From Aquamicrobium defluvii (lineage in GTDB: Bacteria; Pseudomonadota; Alphaproteobacteria; Rhizobiales; Rhizobiaceae), in the NCBI RefSeq assembly GCF_004363725.1, contig NZ_SNZF01000001.1, forward strand, positions 62,001 through 126,000: a stretch of DNA of 64,000 nucleotides, read 5' to 3'. The position numbers and the translations under genes were made by a program. Of the stretch, positions 8,235-16,370 are shown in pieces. Each line of letters begins with the position of its first letter. The first letter of the stretch is position 1. The notes under the pieces are model-generated. The model saw only the letters and a program-made list of their open reading frames with translations. It made no database searches and was not told where the DNA came from.

Positions 8235-10082
8235 TCAGCCGTTGTGTGGCCGCATACCGAATGTCGTCGGCTTCAGCCCATAGCGTTGTTCCGCTTCATC
8301 GGTGACCGGACGGCGCAACAGGGAGGACGACCGGCGATAGTCCGGATCGCCCGGCTGGCTTGTCGCATCCGCGGACCCGGCGAACATGAGCGAGGTTTCC
8401 GGTGCGGTTGCCTGCTGGGCTGAACCCGTACGCAGCCGGTTGACGATCGCTGCCAGATCGACGTCCTGGCCTGGGGCGATGGCGGTGGGGTCGGCGCTGC
8501 TGCGCTGCTGGCCGGGCAGGAGGCGCTTGTCCAGTTTCTCGAATTTGAGGCGCATCGTGGTGGCCACGCCTTCGCCGAAGGCGATTGCCTCGCGCTGTCC
8601 CATGGAGGACAGGAAGGAGAGGCTCGAAGCAGAGGAGTCCGAAATGGCCGAACGGATGATCGCCTTGTCCTGCTCGTTGGCAAGACGCATGGCGAAGACC
8701 GTCGAACACTGGGACAGGATGGTCGGGTCGAGTTCGCCCGGCCGCTGCGTGACGATGCCGAGGAAGCAGCCATATTTGCGGCCCTCCTTGGCGATGCGCG
8801 CCAGCGCCTCGCGCGTGGGCGCAAAGCCCTGGCGCGAATTGGCAGGCATATAGCGGTGCGCCTCCTCGCACATCACCAGCAGCTTCAGCCGCCCCTCGCT
8901 CAACAAGGCAAGGTCGAAGGCAAGGCGGGCCAGAACCGAGCACACGGCATTGACCACTTCGGACGGAAGCCCCGCCATCTCGAAGCATGTCACAGGGCGT
9001 CCGCCATGCGGGACACGGAAGATGTTGCCTATGGTCTGGTGGATCGTATCTTCGATCAGGCGCGAGTTGAACATGAAGCGATAGCGCGGATCTGCTGCGA
9101 TCTGCTCGATGCGAACCCGCAGCGACCTCAGCGCCGGCCGGTCCGTTTTTCCTTCCAGAAGCCCGATGCGGTCGTCGATCTGCTTCAGCAGGTCGGCAAT
9201 GCGATACGGAACCGGCGTATCGGCCGTGATCGTGTCGGTCCCGCGCCGGACATGGCTTCCGCCGTTCCGGTAGATGGCCTTGGCAAGCGGAATGATGTCT
9301 CGCAGCAGGTCCATTTCCTCGGGGATCGTCTCGCGTCCGCGAAACAGAACCTCGGCGAACTCTTCCAGCCGGAACATCCAGAAGGGCAGGTCCAGCGTCG
9401 AGCTGTCGATGCGAACGCTGTGCTCGGGCAGCGACGCTGCGAACTCGTTATGTGGATCGAGAATGAGGATGCGCAGGTCGGGGCAGGCGGCGATTGCCTT
9501 GCGCATCAGCAGCGAGACGGCAGTCGATTTGCCCACGCCGGTGGTGCCTACCACCGCGAAGTGCCGGGACAGGGTGTCCTCGATGGCGATATTGGCGGCA
9601 ATCTCCTCATCCTGCGAGAGATGGCCGATGGCGATGCCGCGCCGCCCGGCAAGATCGTAGACGGCCTCCAGATCGCGCGAGCGGATGCGGTGCGCGTGAG
9701 CGCCGACATGGGGATAGCGGGTGATGCCGCGGTCGAAAACCGGCCGGGCCGAGGGCAGGGCGCCGTCCCGCACCTCGCCAACCAGCTCGACCTCGACCTC
9801 GATCGGGTTGAGTTCGCCGGTTTTCCAGTCATGACCCGGCTTGCCGACACCGTAGACCAGACCGACCGTGCGGCTGGTTCCAAGATTGATCGAGATCATG
9901 CGTCCGACCGTCCAGCGTTCCGCGGGATCGTCCGTGCCGTCATCGCCGGCGAATGCGGCGAGCACGGCACGGGCGCCGTCGCAGCGCACCACATGCCCCA
10001 GAATGCGATGATCGGATTGCTGTGCCTCGCGCCGTTCCTGCGACGTGGCTTCTCCAGGCGGATTTCCGCGCTCGACATACAT
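8235..10082 (-). CDS. HerA-like (DUF87) hexameric ATPase
   Basis: A 615-residue P-loop ATPase of the HerA/FtsK branch. The N-terminal part (about 25-165) is a beta-rich HAS-barrel-like region. The ATPase has Walker A GTTGVGKST (179-187), a Walker B with LLVMCEEAHRY near 405 and a following QRPGELD segment. Archaeal HerA works with NurA in DNA end resection, but no nuclease gene lies beside this one, so its role here (DNA translocation, conjugation-like or repair) is open. It stands alone, convergent with the diguanylate cyclase gene. The C-terminal 80 residues are low in recognisable motifs. Confidence 0.85.
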   Translation of the reverse strand: MYVERGNPPGEATSQERREAQQSDHRILGHVVRCDGARAVLAAFAGDDGTDDPAERWTVGRMISINLGTSRTVGLVYGVGKPGHDWKTGELNPIEVEVELVGEVRDGALPSARPVFDRGITRYPHVGAHAHRIRSRDLEAVYDLAGRRGIAIGHLSQDEEIAANIAIEDTLSRHFAVVGTTGVGKSTAVSLLMRKAIAACPDLRILILDPHNEFAASLPEHSVRIDSSTLDLPFWMFRLEEFAEVLFRGRETIPEEMDLLRDIIPLAKAIYRNGGSHVRRGTDTITADTPVPYRIADLLKQIDDRIGLLEGKTDRPALRSLRVRIEQIAADPRYRFMFNSRLIEDTIHQTIGNIFRVPHGGRPVTCFEMAGLPSEVVNAVCSVLARLAFDLALLSEGRLKLLVMCEEAHRYMPANSRQGFAPTREALARIAKEGRKYGCFLGIVTQRPGELDPTILSQCSTVFAMRLANEQDKAIIRSAISDSSASSLSFLSSMGQREAIAFGEGVATTMRLKFEKLDKRLLPGQQRSSADPTAIAPGQDVDLAAIVNRLRTGSAQQATAPETSLMFAGSADATSQPGDPDYRRSSSLLRRPVTDEAEQRYGLKPTTFGMRPHNG

Positions 10083-10212
10083 GTTCAGAGACCCCCGTAC
10101 TCTATCGTGCCGAACGATACGCTGCTGCGGTTAAGGTCGCGTGAGGGGGCATGGTTGCGGCAATCTTAACGCGCATGCGCCATGCAACGGCATTTTCAGG
10201 CAAGATTGGGCG

Positions 10213-10241
10213 TTGACACGATGCGAAAATCGCTTCTATTG
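10213..10241 (+). promoter_or_regulatory. Promoter of the ilvIH operon
   Basis: TTGACA (10213-10218) is followed after 17 bases by CTATTG (10236-10241), close to the alphaproteobacterial TTGAC / CTATAT pattern. Transcription would begin around 10248-10251, practically at the leader-peptide ATG. Confidence 0.7.
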
Positions 10242-10250
10242 TCGCCCACC

Positions 10251-10304
10251 ATGAAAAAGGCATTCATTCTCGTAGTAGGACGGCGCGTGGGCAAGGTGGT
10301 GTAA
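10251..10304 (+). CDS. ilv leader peptide (attenuator uORF)
   Basis: The 17-residue peptide MKKAFILVVGRRVGKVV carries one Ile, one Leu and five Val, as expected of a branched-chain amino acid attenuator. It begins about 10 bases after the -10 box, so the mRNA would be leaderless or nearly so. The last two Val codons (10296-10301) and the stop lie in a small hairpin (GGTGGT 10295-10300 with ACCACC 10304-10309). Val13 (10287-10289) lies inside GCGCGTGGG (10283-10291), which can pair with CCCATGCGC (10322-10330). A terminator at 10339 follows. A ribosome stalled on the Val codons would cover the first strand and free the C run at 10319-10324. Confidence 0.8.
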   Translation: MKKAFILVVGRRVGKVV

Positions 10305-10338
10305 CCACCGGGCGAAATCCCCCCATGCGCAACACACA

Positions 10339-10361
10339 GGCTCCCTCGGGGGCCTTTTTTA
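10339..10361 (+). terminator. Attenuator terminator upstream of ilvI
   Basis: GGCTCC (10339-10344) pairs with GGGGCC (10349-10354), with one G-U pair, and is followed by six T (10355-10360). It lies 35 bases after the leader-peptide stop and 65 bases before ilvI. The upstream C run at 10319-10324 can pair with the G run at 10348-10352, which would open the terminator. The two structures are mutually exclusive, as in classical attenuation. Confidence 0.8.
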
Positions 10362-10425
10362 TTATCCGAAACAGCACTAAACGACGACAGCCTCGCGGAA
10401 GCGGAAACAGGACGGGACCATACCG

Positions 10426-12207
10426 ATGAGCAACGGACAGAACGAGCGGCGCGAAATGACGGGCGCCGAGATGGTGGTGCAGGCGCTGAAGGACAATGGC
10501 GTCAAGCACATCTTCGGCTATCCGGGCGGCGCGGTCCTTCCGATCTACGACGAGCTTTTCCAGCAGGACGATGTCGAGCACATTCTGGTGCGCCACGAGC
10601 AGGGGGCCGGCCACGCGGCCGAGGGCTATGCCCGCTCCACCGGCAAGGCGGGCGTCATGCTGGTCACTTCCGGCCCCGGCGCCACCAATGCCGTGACGCC
10701 GTTGCAGGATGCGCTGATGGATTCCATTCCGCTGGTCTGCATCACCGGGCAGGTTCCGACCAGCCTGATCGGCTCCGACGCCTTTCAGGAGTGCGACACC
10801 GTCGGCATCACGCGCCCCTGCACCAAGCACAACTGGCTGGTGAAGGACGTCAACGATCTGTCCGCCATCATCCACGAAGCCTTCCATGTCGCCACCACTG
10901 GCCGTCCCGGTCCGGTCGTTGTCGACATTCCCAAGGACGTTCAGTTCGCAAAGGGCACCTATGTTTCGCCGCAGACGGCGCCGCGCACCAGCTACAAGCC
11001 GCGCGTGCAGGGCGATCTCGGCCAGATCAAGGCTGCTGTCGAACTGATGGCGAAGGCGAAGAAGCCCATCCTCTATACGGGCGGCGGCGTCGTCAACTCA
11101 GGCCCCGAGGCCAGCCACCTGTTGCGCGAGCTGGTCGACCTGACAGGCTTCCCGATCACCTCGACGCTGATGGGGCTGGGCTGCTATCCGGCCTCCGGCA
11201 AGAGCTGGCTCGGCATGCTCGGCATGCACGGCACCTACGAAGCCAACATGGCCATGCACGATTGTGACGTGATGCTGTGCATCGGCGCGCGTTTCGACGA
11301 CCGCATCACCGGCCGCCTCGATGCCTTCGCGCCGAACTCCAAGAAGATTCACATCGACGTCGATCCGTCGTCGATCAACAAGAACGTGCATGTCGACATC
11401 GGCATTCTCGGCGATGTCGCCACGGTTCTGGAGGACATGGTTCGCCTGTGGCGCGCGACGGTGAAGGCCGACAAGAAGGCACTGCACCCATGGTGGGAGC
11501 AGATCGCCAGGTGGCGCGCGCGCGACTCGCTGGCGTTCAAGACCAATCCGGACGTGATCATGCCGCAATACGCGATCTCGCGGCTCTATGAGCTGACGAA
11601 GGACCGCGACACCTACATCACCACCGAGGTCGGCCAGCACCAGATGTGGGCGGCGCAGCATTTCCATTTCGACAAGCCCAACCGCTGGATGACCAGCGGT
11701 GGCCTCGGCACCATGGGATATGGTCTGCCGGCGGCGCTCGGCGTGCAGATCGCCCATCCGGATGCGCTGGTCATCGACATTGCTGGAGATGCCTCGATCC
11801 AGATGTGCATTCAGGAAATGTCGGCCGCCATCCAGCATGACGCGCCGATCAAGATCTTCATCCTGAACAACCAGTACATGGGCATGGTGCGCCAGTGGCA
11901 GCAGCTCCTGCACGGCAACCGCCTGTCGCATTCCTATACCGAGGCGATGCCGGACTTCGTCAAGCTTGCCGAAGCTTACGGAGCGCATGGCATCCGCTGT
12001 GAGAAGCCGGACGAACTCGATGATGCGATCCGCGAGATGATAACCGTCAGGAAGCCGGTGATCTTCGATTGTCGTGTTGCAAATCTGGCCAACTGCTTCC
12101 CGATGATTCCCTCGGGCAAGGCGCATAATGAAATGCTCCTGCCGGACGAGGCGACGGATGAGGCGGTTGCCAATGCCATCGACGCCAAGGGCCGGGAGCT
12201 GGTGTAA
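10426..12207 (+). CDS. ilvI: Acetolactate synthase large (catalytic) subunit
   Basis: Thiamine diphosphate enzyme that condenses pyruvate with pyruvate or 2-oxobutyrate, the first shared step of valine, leucine and isoleucine synthesis. It is 593 residues long, the family norm. The catalytic Glu lies in VRHEQGAGHAAEGYARSTG (about 50-68), the FAD-binding middle domain covers about 200-350, and the ThDP motif runs from GDASIQM to NNQYMGMV (about 455-485). The small subunit gene follows at 73 bases. Expression is probably set by the leader-peptide attenuator at 10251-10361. The paralogue name ilvB would serve equally. Confidence 0.96.
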   Translation: MSNGQNERREMTGAEMVVQALKDNGVKHIFGYPGGAVLPIYDELFQQDDVEHILVRHEQGAGHAAEGYARSTGKAGVMLVTSGPGATNAVTPLQDALMDSIPLVCITGQVPTSLIGSDAFQECDTVGITRPCTKHNWLVKDVNDLSAIIHEAFHVATTGRPGPVVVDIPKDVQFAKGTYVSPQTAPRTSYKPRVQGDLGQIKAAVELMAKAKKPILYTGGGVVNSGPEASHLLRELVDLTGFPITSTLMGLGCYPASGKSWLGMLGMHGTYEANMAMHDCDVMLCIGARFDDRITGRLDAFAPNSKKIHIDVDPSSINKNVHVDIGILGDVATVLEDMVRLWRATVKADKKALHPWWEQIARWRARDSLAFKTNPDVIMPQYAISRLYELTKDRDTYITTEVGQHQMWAAQHFHFDKPNRWMTSGGLGTMGYGLPAALGVQIAHPDALVIDIAGDASIQMCIQEMSAAIQHDAPIKIFILNNQYMGMVRQWQQLLHGNRLSHSYTEAMPDFVKLAEAYGAHGIRCEKPDELDDAIREMITVRKPVIFDCRVANLANCFPMIPSGKAHNEMLLPDEATDEAVANAIDAKGRELV

Positions 12208-12279
12208 GTCGGTTCCGCGCGGGTGAAAGCTACGCGAAAACAATGATTTGTTGCAGATTTTGAAGATCGGGATTCAATC

Positions 12280-12852
12280 ATGAATGCACAGCTTCAGCCC
12301 ACCGGCTCGGCTTATTTCATCGCCAGGGAAACGGAGAAGCCGGAAACGCACACGCTGTCGGTGCTGGTGGCGAACGAGCCGGGCGTGCTGGCGCGCGTCA
12401 TCGGCCTGTTTTCCGGGCGTGGCTACAATATCGAGAGCCTGACCGTCTCGGAGACGGAGCACGAAACGCACCTGTCGCGCATCACCATCGTGACGCACGG
12501 CACGCCGCATGTGCTCCAGCAGATCAAGCACCAGCTCGAGCGCATCGTGCCGGTTCACCGGGTCGTGGACCTGACGGTGCGGGCACAGGAACTGGGGCAG
12601 GAGCGGCCGCTGGAGCGCGAGCTTGCCCTGGTGAAGGTCGCCGGCACCGGCACCGACAGGGTGGAGGCGCTACGCCTTGCCGATGCCTTCCGCGCCCATG
12701 TCGTCGATGCGAATACCGAGCATTTCATCTTCCAGATTACCGGCAAGAGTTCGAAGATCGACCAGTTCATCGCCATCATGCGGCCCCTGGGACTGGTGGA
12801 AATCTGCCGCACCGGCGTGGCAGCGATGAACCGCGGCCATCAGGGCATGTAG
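12280..12852 (+). CDS. ilvH: Acetolactate synthase small (regulatory) subunit
   Basis: Activates the large subunit and gives valine feedback inhibition. The protein has 190 residues. An N-terminal ACT domain begins at about residue 25 (HTLSVLVANEPGVLARVIGLFSGRGYNIESL) and a second ACT-like domain covers about 100-175. The first 20 residues extend beyond short IlvH forms, a common feature in alphaproteobacteria. It is the second gene of the ilvIH operon. No strong terminator follows; the next 271 bases to the LysE gene hold no gene that I can recognise. Confidence 0.95.
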   Translation: MNAQLQPTGSAYFIARETEKPETHTLSVLVANEPGVLARVIGLFSGRGYNIESLTVSETEHETHLSRITIVTHGTPHVLQQIKHQLERIVPVHRVVDLTVRAQELGQERPLERELALVKVAGTGTDRVEALRLADAFRAHVVDANTEHFIFQITGKSSKIDQFIAIMRPLGLVEICRTGVAAMNRGHQGM

Positions 12853-13123
12853 CCTTCATTTCCGGGATGGCGCGGCAGACGTCCGGACAGGTCCGGGCTG
12901 CCGCTCCATCTGCTTGTTTTCGCCGCATGTGTGCGACGTCAGGTGATTCCGCCTGACTGCGAAATACTTCGGTCCCGCGAAATATCGGGTTCGCGACGTT
13001 TCGGGAGAACGGCTTCCGCCCCGATAAACGTCGCGCTGGCATAAGGTGCCGCCGGGTTTTGGCGCGTTCCCGCTGCCGGTTTCCTTCAATACAGGTCAGC
13101 ATAGCTGACATTGCAGACCGACC

Positions 13124-13720
13124 ATGACCTCTGAAGTCCTCCTTGCACTGGCCGCCTATGCGTTCGTGACCTCGATCACGCCCGGCCCGAACAATTTCAT
13201 GCTGCTGTCGTCCGGCGTGAATTTCGGGTTCGTTCGCAGCATCCCCCATATGCTGGGCATCGGCATCGGCTTCGTCGTGCTGCTGTTGGCCGTCGGCTTC
13301 GGGCTGGGCGCGGTGCTGACAGCCTTTCCGGTTCTGCACACGGCGCTGAAGATCGTCGGTGGCGCCTATCTGCTTTATCTCGCATGGAAAATCGCCATGT
13401 CGCGCTCCGTCGAGAGCGGAGGCGACGGCACTGCCCAGCCGATGACATTTCTGCAAGCGGCTGCCTTCCAATGGGTCAACCCCAAGGCGTGGGTGATGGC
13501 CGTTACGGCCATGGCGGTTTTCTCCAACCCTGCAAACCCGTTCCTGTCGGTCGTGCTGATCTCGGCGGTGTTCGGCATCATCAACCTGCCATGCGTTTCG
13601 AGCTGGGCGGGGTTCGGCATGGCGCTGCGCGGTTTCCTGTCCGATCCCGCGCGCCTGAAGTGGTTCAACATCGCCATGGGCGTGCTCCTCGCAGCTACGC
13701 TGTGGCCGATGGTTCGGTAG
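13124..13720 (+). CDS. LysE/RhtB family amino-acid exporter
   Basis: An inner-membrane exporter of 198 residues with about six membrane helices. The start MTSEVLLALAAYAFVTSITPGPNNFMLLSSG carries the family's TPGPNN motif, and FQWVNPKAWVMAV corresponds to the conserved NPK segment. Members export amino acids such as lysine, homoserine or threonine; the substrate here cannot be told from sequence. The gene lies alone on the plus strand between ilvH and a helicase gene, 62 bases before the latter's start. No linked LysG-type regulator is seen. Confidence 0.9.
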   Translation: MTSEVLLALAAYAFVTSITPGPNNFMLLSSGVNFGFVRSIPHMLGIGIGFVVLLLAVGFGLGAVLTAFPVLHTALKIVGGAYLLYLAWKIAMSRSVESGGDGTAQPMTFLQAAAFQWVNPKAWVMAVTAMAVFSNPANPFLSVVLISAVFGIINLPCVSSWAGFGMALRGFLSDPARLKWFNIAMGVLLAATLWPMVR

Positions 13721-13782
13721 GCGCGGGACAGTTCGGGCGTATCGAGCTTGCCCGGCGGGGGCGAATCGGGTCTGACCGTCTC

Positions 13783-14910
13783 ATGCAATTCTCACCGCAG
13801 CAGGACGAGGCCCTTCAGGCCGTCGCAAAATGGCTGAAGGCCGGCCGGCCGCAACTGTTCCGCCTGTTCGGCTACGCCGGAACGGGCAAGACGACGCTGG
13901 CGCGCTATTTCGCCGAGCACGTCGACGGGCAGGTCCAGTTCGCCGCCTTCACCGGCAAGGCCGCACAGGTTCTGCGTTCCAAGGGCGCAACCAATGCCAG
14001 GACGATCCATTCGCTGATCTACCGCCCGCGCGGCGAGGAGGCGGTCGAGGACGAGACGACCGGCAAGACCTCCATGTCTCCGACCTTCTCCCTCAACCGC
14101 CAGAGCCCCATCGCCAGGGCGGCGCTTGTGGTGATCGACGAATGCTCGATGGTGGACGAGCAACTCGGCCGCGACCTGATGAGCTTCGGCACGCCGATCC
14201 TCGTGCTGGGCGATCCGGGGCAGTTGCCGCCAATTTCCGGCGGCGGCTTCTTCACCGAGCAGGAGCCGGATTTCCTGCTGACCGAAATCCACCGGCAGGC
14301 GCGCGACAATCCCATCATCCGCATGGCGCTGGATGTGCGGGAGGGCCGGGAACTCGCCTATGGCGACTACGGCGCCGCGCGGGTGATCGGCAAGGACGAG
14401 GTGACGCAGGATCTGGTGCTCGACGCCGATCAGGTGCTGGTCGGCACCAACCGCACGCGCCGGCGCTACAACCGCCGGCTGCGCGAGCTGAAAGGTTTTA
14501 CCGCCGACTACCCGCAAGCCGGCGACAAGCTGGTGTGCCTGCGCAACGATCCGGCCAAGGGCCTGCTCAACGGTTCGCTATGGAAGGTGATGACCGCTTC
14601 GCGCGAGACGGTGAAGCCGGGCATAAACCTGCTGGTGTCACCCGAGGAGGACGATCCCGATCGCGGGGTGGCGAAGATCAAGCTGCTCAAGGCTGCGTTC
14701 GAGGACGCCGAGGCAGAGATTCCCTGGCAGCAGAAGCGGCGCTTCGACGATTTCGACTACGGCTATGCGCTGACAGTCCACAAGGCGCAGGGCTCGCAGT
14801 GGAACGATGTGGTGCTGTTCGACGAGAGCTGGGCTTTCAAGGACACGCGCGAGCGCTGGCTCTATACGGCGATCACGCGCGCGGCGGAAAAACTGACCGT
14901 CGTCAGATAG
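13783..14910 (+). CDS. RecD-like ATP-dependent DNA helicase (SF1)
   Basis: A 375-residue superfamily 1B helicase resembling the RecD2/Dda catalytic core without the N-terminal extension. It has Walker A GYAGTGKTT (30-38), Walker B VVIDECSMVD near 115, motif III VLGDPGQLPP, and UvrD-like C-terminal motifs DYGYALTVHKAQGSQW and YTAITRAAEKL. Small RecD-like helicases of this type are widespread in rhizobia and probably act in replication or recombination repair, though no partner is encoded nearby. I chose ATG 13783 because the open frame upstream merely reads across the LysE gene in another frame. Confidence 0.88.
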   Translation: MQFSPQQDEALQAVAKWLKAGRPQLFRLFGYAGTGKTTLARYFAEHVDGQVQFAAFTGKAAQVLRSKGATNARTIHSLIYRPRGEEAVEDETTGKTSMSPTFSLNRQSPIARAALVVIDECSMVDEQLGRDLMSFGTPILVLGDPGQLPPISGGGFFTEQEPDFLLTEIHRQARDNPIIRMALDVREGRELAYGDYGAARVIGKDEVTQDLVLDADQVLVGTNRTRRRYNRRLRELKGFTADYPQAGDKLVCLRNDPAKGLLNGSLWKVMTASRETVKPGINLLVSPEEDDPDRGVAKIKLLKAAFEDAEAEIPWQQKRRFDDFDYGYALTVHKAQGSQWNDVVLFDESWAFKDTRERWLYTAITRAAEKLTVVR

Positions 14911-14913
14911 GCT

Positions 14914-15017
14914 AAAGCATGTAGCCCGAAAATGGGAACCGGTTTCGGGACAACGACATGCGTAAAAACAGGAACCCGAAGCGCAAGGAGCGGATCTGAA
15001 AGATCGCGACGTGCTTT
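14914..15017. repeat. Palindromic intergenic repeat, long copy (104 bp)
   Basis: The element starts 4 bases after the helicase stop with AAAGCATGT (14914-14922) and ends with ACGTGCTTT (15009-15017), an imperfect terminal inverted repeat. Inside, AGCCCGAAA and TTTCGGGAC flank GGGAACCGG, giving a hairpin, and a second part reads GCGCAAGGAGCGGATCTGAA. The shorter copy is at 8156-8204. It resembles the dispersed mosaic palindromes of Mesorhizobium and relatives. Confidence 0.8.
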
Positions 15018-15027
15018 GGAGACGGGT

Positions 15028-15426
15028 TCACGTTGTGGCGCGCGGACTGGCACCCAGCCATTCCCACGCTTCCGCTTCACGATCTGCCGGAAAATGCCGC
15101 AACTCTGTCGCTTCCGGAAGTTCGCCACGCAGATATCCGCTCCAGTCCGGACCGCCGACACTCGCGCATCGCCTGACATGGCGCAGTGCCGCGTCGCGGC
15201 CCTGTTCGAAGGTGCCGGGTGAAATTTCCGCCCATTGCGTATCCTCGAAGTCGGTCAGCCGCACCAGAACATCGATCTGCGGATGCAGCGCATAGGCGGC
15301 CTCCAGCAGGCCGAACAGGTTTTCGGCATCGGCCGGGTTCACCTTTCCCACGATGTCGACGGCGAACAGATCGCCTCTGTCCGTATCGATGCGGCGGATA
15401 GCCGGCACTGCTTCGAGATAGCTCAT
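15028..15426 (-). CDS. STAS/SpoIIAA-like domain protein
   Basis: A 132-residue soluble protein resembling the SpoIIAA-like (STAS/SEC14) family: [29 protein letters not shown] followed by alternating strands and helices with [19 protein letters not shown]. Proteins of this family are small single-domain forms of unknown role in alphaproteobacteria. I see no catalytic motif and no phosphorylatable serine in the classical SpoIIAA position that I could name with confidence. It is divergent from pdxJ with 106 bases between them, and its 3' end abuts the long palindromic repeat. Confidence 0.75.
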   Translation of the reverse strand: MSYLEAVPAIRRIDTDRGDLFAVDIVGKVNPADAENLFGLLEAAYALHPQIDVLVRLTDFEDTQWAEISPGTFEQGRDAALRHVRRCASVGGPDWSGYLRGELPEATELRHFPADREAEAWEWLGASPRATT

Positions 15427-15532
15427 TCAGCCTCCTTCGCGAAACGCCTCCATACTGGAACACACAAAACCTCTGTCTGTTCCCCGCAAAGCGGTTATAG
15501 ATGCCGTCGCACACGCTTCGGGAGGTACGGAT

Positions 15533-16276
15533 ATGCCGGTCAAACTGTCGGTCAATCTCAACGCGGTGGCCATGCTGCGCAACAGGCGCGACCTGCCGTG
15601 GCCGAGCGTGACAGGGCTGGGGCGCGTCGCGCTGGCGGCCGGCGCGCACGGGCTGACCGTGCATCCGCGGCCCGACCAGCGGCACACGCGCTACTCCGAC
15701 CTTCCCGCGTTGCGCGCGCTGATCGACGACGAGTTCCCCCAGGCGGAGTTCAACATCGAGGGCTATCCGACCGAGGAATTCCTGGCATTGGTGGAGCAGA
15801 ACCAGCCCGAACAGGTGACGCTTGTGCCAGACGATCCGGCGCAGGCGACCTCCGACCATGGCTGGAACTTCGGCGAGCAGTCTGCGTTCCTCACTCCTGT
15901 CGTCAGGCGACTGAAAAAAGGGGGGGCAAGGGTATCCCTGTTCGCAAATGCCGAAACGGAGGGCTTGTCGGCGGCGCGCGATACCGGTGCCGATCGCGTC
16001 GAGTTCTATACCGGCCCCTATGCGAGCCACCACTCCAACGAGGCTGCGATGGCGCGCGAACTGGACAAGCTGGGGCAGGCGGCGGATGTGGCGCTGGAGA
16101 TGGGGCTGGAGGTCAATGCCGGCCACGATCTGGTGGTTGCAAACCTGCCGGCTCTGGTGAAGCGTATCCCCGGCCTCGCAGAGGTGTCCATTGGCCACGG
16201 GCTGACGGCGGATGCGCTGGAGTTCGGCATGGAAAAGACGGTAAAACGCTTCCTGAAGGCTTGCGGCTGGCCGTGA
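15533..16276 (+). CDS. pdxJ: Pyridoxine 5'-phosphate synthase
   Basis: Condenses 1-deoxyxylulose 5-phosphate with 3-amino-2-oxopropyl phosphate to form pyridoxine 5'-phosphate, the last step of the DXP-dependent vitamin B6 pathway. It is a 247-residue TIM barrel of normal length. Diagnostic segments are [14 protein letters not shown] at the start, [13 protein letters not shown] near 40-52, FNIEGYP, VNAGHDL and [12 protein letters not shown] towards the end. GGGAGG lies at 15521-15526, seven bases before the ATG. It is transcribed away from the STAS-like gene. Confidence 0.96.
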   Translation: MPVKLSVNLNAVAMLRNRRDLPWPSVTGLGRVALAAGAHGLTVHPRPDQRHTRYSDLPALRALIDDEFPQAEFNIEGYPTEEFLALVEQNQPEQVTLVPDDPAQATSDHGWNFGEQSAFLTPVVRRLKKGGARVSLFANAETEGLSAARDTGADRVEFYTGPYASHHSNEAAMARELDKLGQAADVALEMGLEVNAGHDLVVANLPALVKRIPGLAEVSIGHGLTADALEFGMEKTVKRFLKACGWP

Positions 16277-16370
16277 GCAATCCTCGCAGGTGTGGCGGAA
16301 CCGGGGCACGGGCACTTGATATTGCGCTGCAGCAGGAGTAGAGCACCGCGCTCTTAACGGAGTTCTGTCC

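Noticed and set aside
12853..13123. Possible small gene or RNA between ilvH and the LysE gene
   Set aside because: The 271 bases contain some short GC-rich self-complementary text around TTCGCG, but no coding frame with a start signal and no terminator-like hairpin with a T run.
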